Shown piece after piece: positions 23,281-26,739 of a stretch of DNA of 26,739 nt. A program made the position numbers and the translations under genes. The stretch's first letter is position 1. Each line of letters begins with the position of its first letter. A model generated the notes under the pieces. That model made no database searches. It was not told where the DNA came from and saw only the letters and a program-made list of their open reading frames with translations. Source of the DNA: CAJWGI01 sp036011785 (GTDB lineage Bacteria; Chloroflexota; Anaerolineae; Anaerolineales; UBA11657); contig DASCOB010000214.1 in assembly GCA_036011785.1 (NCBI GenBank), forward strand, positions 1 to 26,739. Direction: 5' to 3'.

Positions 23281-24069
23281 TTGACGAACAGTCTGCCGGT
23301 GGTTCTGCTGGTCGGTGGTGCGGGGTCCCGCATGGGCGCGGATTCTGGCGACCTGCCCAAGCACCTGTTGGAGGTGGGTGGTCGCGCCATGCTATGGCAT
23401 GTGATGCGGTTGTACTCCCATTTCGGGCACACGCATTTTCTGTTTCCGCTCGGCCAGCGCGGGGAGGCCTTTCGGCGTTATTTCCTCGATTTTCAGGCGC
23501 TGACGCGGGACCTCAGTTTCCGCTTGGGCACGCCCGACGTTCGCACGCCTGCCAGCGCGGTTGAGCGTGAGTGGCAGGTGACGCTTTTCGATGCCGGCAT
23601 TAGGACGCGAAAGGGCGCGCGCGTGCGCCTTGCCGCGGAGCGAATCGATGCGGCCACCTTTTGCGTCACTTATGGTGATGGCATTGGCGATGTTGATATC
23701 AATCGGTTGCTTGCATTCCACCGATCGCACGGCAGGCTGGCCACCCTGACCGGATTCCGGCCGCTCTCTCAATACGGCGTGCTCCAGATTGAGGATGACG
23801 GACGCGTGCTGCACCTGGATGAAAAACCTCGGCTCCAGCATTGGATTAACGCTGGTTTCTTCGTCTTTGAGCGCGGTGTTTTGGAATACCTTTCCGGGGA
23901 CGAGAGCGTTGATCTTGAGACTGATGCGCTGCCGCGCTTGGCCGCTGCCGGAGAGCTGATGATGTACCGACATGAGGGCTTCTGGGCGTCGATGGATACG
24001 TTTAAGGATGCGCGCTACTTGAACGAAGTGTGGGACGAGAACGCGCCCTGGAAAGTGTGGGACGATTAG
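23281..24069 (+). CDS. rfbF: Glucose-1-phosphate cytidylyltransferase (RfbF-like)
   Basis: RfbF joins CTP and glucose-1-phosphate to make CDP-glucose, the entry step to CDP-3,6-dideoxyhexoses. From TTG at 23281 it has 262 residues, as in the family. The nucleotide loop LLVGGAGSRMG (9-19) and LPKHLLEVGGRAMLWHVM are followed by CVTYGDGIGDVDI (Asp133 binds metal), KPRLQHWINAGFFVFE and GFWASMDTFKDARYLNEVW. The nucleotide loop is slightly off the usual GGLGTR, so it is a divergent member. A GTG at 23242 in the same frame would add 13 residues, but it lies inside the terminator hairpin. It is the first gene of an rfbF-rfbG-SDR-rfbH operon and is followed by rfbG after 17 bases. Confidence 0.88.
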   Translation: MTNSLPVVLLVGGAGSRMGADSGDLPKHLLEVGGRAMLWHVMRLYSHFGHTHFLFPLGQRGEAFRRYFLDFQALTRDLSFRLGTPDVRTPASAVEREWQVTLFDAGIRTRKGARVRLAAERIDAATFCVTYGDGIGDVDINRLLAFHRSHGRLATLTGFRPLSQYGVLQIEDDGRVLHLDEKPRLQHWINAGFFVFERGVLEYLSGDESVDLETDALPRLAAAGELMMYRHEGFWASMDTFKDARYLNEVWDENAPWKVWDD

Positions 24070-24086
24070 GGTAACAAGGGGTCATT

Positions 24087-25076
24087 GTGGCTGATTCTCA
24101 TTTCTGGCAAGATCGCAGAGTGCTGGTCACCGGGTGCGGCGGTATTCTCGGCTCGTGGTTTACTCTGCGGCTGCTCGATCTGGGCGCGGATGTGGTCGGA
24201 ATCGTGCGAGATTGGGTACCGCACAGCGAGCTGGTGCGGTCGGGCGGCAGCGAACGCGTCAATCTGGTGCGTGGGGATATCACCGACGCAGCTCTGGTGG
24301 AACGCGTCTTTTCCGATTATGAGATCAGAACCTGCATACATCTCGCTGCGCAGACGGCGGTGGGTATCGCCAACCGATCGCCGCTGCCAACTTTCGAGAG
24401 CAACATCCGCGGCACCTGGATGATGTTGGACGCCGCCCGACGCTGGCCCGGATTGGAGCAGATGGTGGTGGCTTCCAGCGACAAGGCCTATGGTGCGCAC
24501 AGCGAGCTGCCCTACTCTGAATCGGCTGAGCTGTGCGGGAACCATCCCTACGATGTCTCTAAATCGTGCACGGACTTGATTGCGCGTGCGTACGCGCACA
24601 CTTACGGCCTGCCAGTGGCCGTCACCCGTTGCGCCAATATGTACGGCGGCGGCGATTTGAACTGGAACCGTATCGTCCCCGGCACCATGCGCAGTGCGCT
24701 GCGTGGCGAACCGCCTGTAATCCGGTCCGATGGCACGCCCCGGCGCGATTACATCTACGTGCACGACGTCGTCACAGCATACACTACCCTCACTGAGGCG
24801 CTCGCCTCCGACCCGGGAGAACACACCGGCCGGGCATACAACTTCGGGAAAGATGCTCCTCTCACGGCGCTGGAGATGGTGCAGAATATTCTGGCCATTT
24901 CGAACAACCCGGAAATGGTGCCGATTGTCGAGAATGCGGCCGCCAACGAGATTCAAGATCAGTACCTCTCCAGTCGGATGGCCCACGAACGGCTCGGATG
25001 GCGCCCCGAACATTCGTTGCAGGATAGTCTGCGCGAGACGTTTGAGTGGTACCGTGCCTTTCTGGCGCATTCGTGA
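24087..25076 (+). CDS. rfbG: CDP-glucose 4,6-dehydratase (RfbG-like)
   Basis: This extended short-chain dehydrogenase converts CDP-glucose to CDP-4-keto-6-deoxyglucose. The 329-residue protein has an NAD-binding GCGGILGS loop (16-23), ASSDKAYG with the Asp-Lys pair typical of this dehydratase (132-133), and YDVSK (Tyr155, Lys159). TRCANMYGGGDLNWNRIVPG and RDYIYVHDVV are family landmarks. It is about 30 residues shorter than enterobacterial RfbG. The GTG start at 24087 has AAGGGG about five bases upstream. The stop overlaps the next start as GTGA. The neighbours rfbF and rfbH make this function much more likely than a generic epimerase. Confidence 0.88.
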   Translation: MADSHFWQDRRVLVTGCGGILGSWFTLRLLDLGADVVGIVRDWVPHSELVRSGGSERVNLVRGDITDAALVERVFSDYEIRTCIHLAAQTAVGIANRSPLPTFESNIRGTWMMLDAARRWPGLEQMVVASSDKAYGAHSELPYSESAELCGNHPYDVSKSCTDLIARAYAHTYGLPVAVTRCANMYGGGDLNWNRIVPGTMRSALRGEPPVIRSDGTPRRDYIYVHDVVTAYTTLTEALASDPGEHTGRAYNFGKDAPLTALEMVQNILAISNNPEMVPIVENAAANEIQDQYLSSRMAHERLGWRPEHSLQDSLRETFEWYRAFLAHS

Positions 25077-25947
25077 ACAGGCCGTTTTCTGGGGAGCGTG
25101 TGCTGGTGACTGGCGCGGGCGGATTCATCGGTCGGCGCCTGTGCAGCCGATTGATTGAGCTTCAGGCCACTGTTGTGGCGGTGGATTGCCGAACTCCGAC
25201 CCTCGAGGGGGCGTTGCCTGGCTTCGTCAGGATGGATCTCGCCTCGCCCGATGAAATACGCGCCCTCGACGGTGTTGACCCTACGCTGGTTTTCCATCTC
25301 GCAGTGGCCGGCGCCAGCGACCCCTTCCTGCCACCAGAGGATGCGCTGCGCGTCAATGTTTTCGGCACTATGAACCTTCTCCAAACTCTGGGCGGTCGCG
25401 TGCCGGTGGTGGTGGCGCGCACGGCTGCGGAACGCAACCCGAGTAGCCCATATGCGGCTAGCAAGGCCGCTGTCTGGGTTTTCTGCCAGATGTTCGCGCG
25501 CACGAGGGGATGGCCGCTGCTGGGCGCGATGGTTTTTCAGTGTTATGGGCTGGGTCAGTCAGCGCGCAATGTTCTTCCGGCCGCGCTAGCGGCCGCGTGC
25601 GCCGGGGAGGAATTCTCGCTCTCTCCGGGGGGGGGCAGCTGCGTGATTGGGTGTCCGTCGACGACGTGGTCTCGGGATTGCTGGCAGTGGCGCGAGCCGA
25701 GCTTGCGTCGGCAGATTCAATTGATATCGGTACCGGAGAAGGTATCCCGTTGCGCGAAGTGGTGCAAATGCTATTCGACCTTTCCGGGGGCGAGGGACGC
25801 CCGCTTTTCGGCGCGCTGCCATACCGGCACGGGGAAGATATGAACATGGTGGCTGATGCTGACCGCACCGAGAGACTGATCGGTTGGCGCGCGCGCACTG
25901 GGATGGAGGAAGGCCTGCGCGCGCTGGTCAGCGCTGCTGCATCGTGA
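25073..25947 (+). pseudogene. NAD-dependent epimerase/reductase (SDR), split by a frameshift at G9
   Basis: From GTG at 25073 an extended SDR is read: NAD loop VTGAGGFIGRR (12-22) and active site YAASK. The reading is normal up to the G9 tract at 25627-25635, where it leaves frame and stops at 25843. The missing C-terminal half (QLRDWVSVDDVVSGLLAVA onward, then EGIPLREVVQMLFDLSGGEG) continues in the +1 frame to the TGA at 25947. One extra G, or two fewer, restores a protein of about 290 residues. The position between rfbG and rfbH suggests the final epimerase/reductase of a CDP-dideoxyhexose such as abequose or paratose, but this is inferred. It may be a true mutation, a phase-variable switch or a sequencing error. 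Confidence 0.8.
25627..25635 (+). repeat. Homopolymeric G9 tract
   Basis: Nine consecutive G inside the SDR gene form the exact point where the reading frame is lost. Tracts of this length slip readily during replication and are also a known source of sequencing error. Confidence 0.9.
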
Positions 25948-26739
25948 CTGAAAGAGAGCGTCTGCGCGCCGAGATTGCACGGAAGGTTACAGAATTCTTC
26001 CGGCTAGAACACGAACCGGATGAATTCGTGCCCGGGCAAACGCGCGTGCAATATGCCGGTCGCGTCTTTGATGAGCGCGACATGAACCGCATGGTGGCTG
26101 CGGTACTCGACTTCTGGTTGACGGCCGGGCCTTACGCGGAGCAATTCGAGCAGAAGCTGGGTGAATTCCTGGGTGTGCCCGAGATTGTGCCGGTCAATTC
26201 TGGCTCATCCGCCAATCTTGTCGCGGTTACGGCGCTTTGCTCCGAGCGGCGCGGCGAGTGCCGCCTCCGGCCGGGGGACGAAGTCATCGTGCCGGCCACG
26301 TCATTCCCCACCACCGTGGCGCCGCTCGTGCAAAACCGACTTATTCCGGTGTTAATTGATTGCACGCTTGGGGATTACAATCCAGATCCAGAACAGATTC
26401 GTACAGCTATATCTCCACAGACGCGCGCGCTGATGTTCGCGCACGCGCTCGGAAACCCGGCCGACATGGACGCTATCATGCCGATAGTGCGCGAGCACGA
26501 TCTGATTATGATTGAGGACGTGTGCGACGCGCTCGGTTCTACCTTTGATGGTCAGGTACTGGGCACTTTCGGTGAAGTAGCTACGCTCAGTTTCTACCCC
26601 GCGCACCACATCACGCTCGGGGAGGGCGGAGCGGTGTTCACCCGCGACCCCCGCCTGGCGCGCATAGCCCGCAGCGTGCGCGACTGGGGCCGGGATTGCT
26701 GGTGTGGATACGAGAATCCCCCAGACGGAAAATGCGGCC
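25944..26739 (+). CDS. rfbH: CDP-4-dehydro-6-deoxyglucose 3-dehydratase (RfbH), 3' end beyond window
   Basis: RfbH (E1) is a PMP- and [2Fe-2S]-dependent enzyme of the DegT aminotransferase fold. With a reductase (E3) it removes the C3 hydroxyl to give the CDP-3,6-dideoxy sugar. The first 265 residues are present. GSSANLVA lies near 87-94 and IEDVCDALG near 190-198. SFYPAHHITLGEGG follows at 216-229, with His221 where aminotransferases have the PLP Lys; this is the diagnostic change for RfbH. RDWGRDCWC (248-254) and a further Cys264 start the iron-sulfur site. The GTG start at 25944 overlaps the preceding stop as GTGA. No reductase is seen before the edge. Confidence 0.95.
   Translation, partial: MTERERLRAEIARKVTEFFRLEHEPDEFVPGQTRVQYAGRVFDERDMNRMVAAVLDFWLTAGPYAEQFEQKLGEFLGVPEIVPVNSGSSANLVAVTALCSERRGECRLRPGDEVIVPATSFPTTVAPLVQNRLIPVLIDCTLGDYNPDPEQIRTAISPQTRALMFAHALGNPADMDAIMPIVREHDLIMIEDVCDALGSTFDGQVLGTFGEVATLSFYPAHHITLGEGGAVFTRDPRLARIARSVRDWGRDCWCGYENPPDGKCG

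Overview
The window is 26.7 kb of gene-dense, mostly GC-rich bacterial chromosome carrying about 21 protein genes on both strands. The proteins suggest Chloroflexota (an Anaerolineae-like lineage). The clues are Thr/Pro-rich linkers behind a signal anchor or lipobox (SH3-like protein, TPR lytic transglycosylase), a Ser/Thr kinase with the HCDIKPQN loop, and FtsH with a proline-rich tail. This placement is inferred from protein style; no rRNA or tRNA is present to confirm it.

Layout. Positions 198-3954 (minus) hold a housekeeping run: tatA, scpB, an RsuA/RluB-type pseudouridine synthase, cmk and two tandem plsC-like acyltransferases, with overlapping or near-abutting ends from scpB onward. Positions 4065-5138 (minus) encode a PHP metal-dependent hydrolase. 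It is divergent from an SH3-like membrane protein and a DUF971 protein (5251-6137, plus). Positions 6153-10382 (minus) hold pgpH, ybeY and a leucyl aminopeptidase.

Positions 10383 to about 13085 form a compositionally foreign AT-rich island. It carries one large cobalamin-binding-type radical SAM gene and a decayed, internally deleted IS30-family transposase. It sits between a promoter-like element behind the HIT gene and the first codon of pgpH. Beyond it are the HIT gene (minus) and divergent etfB-etfA (plus), then a bidirectional terminator shared with ftsH. FtsH and a membrane-anchored Ser/Thr kinase follow on the minus strand. Next come secG with its own promoter and terminator, an orphan family-5 peptide-binding lipoprotein-like protein, and a convergent TPR/SLT lytic transglycosylase.

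The right end (23186-26739, plus) starts a CDP-3,6-dideoxyhexose cluster: rfbF (CDP-glucose synthesis), rfbG (4,6-dehydratase), an SDR reductase/epimerase split by a G9 tract, and rfbH (3-dehydratase with the diagnostic His in place of Lys), which runs off the window. A near-consensus promoter drives this cluster but is followed almost at once by a strong intrinsic-terminator hairpin. That suggests transcription attenuation or antitermination, and the G9 tract suggests a possible on/off switch.

Most notable points: (1) the promoter-terminator leader of the dideoxysugar operon; (2) the G9 frameshift in that operon; (3) the AT-rich radical SAM island that separates pgpH from its probable promoter.
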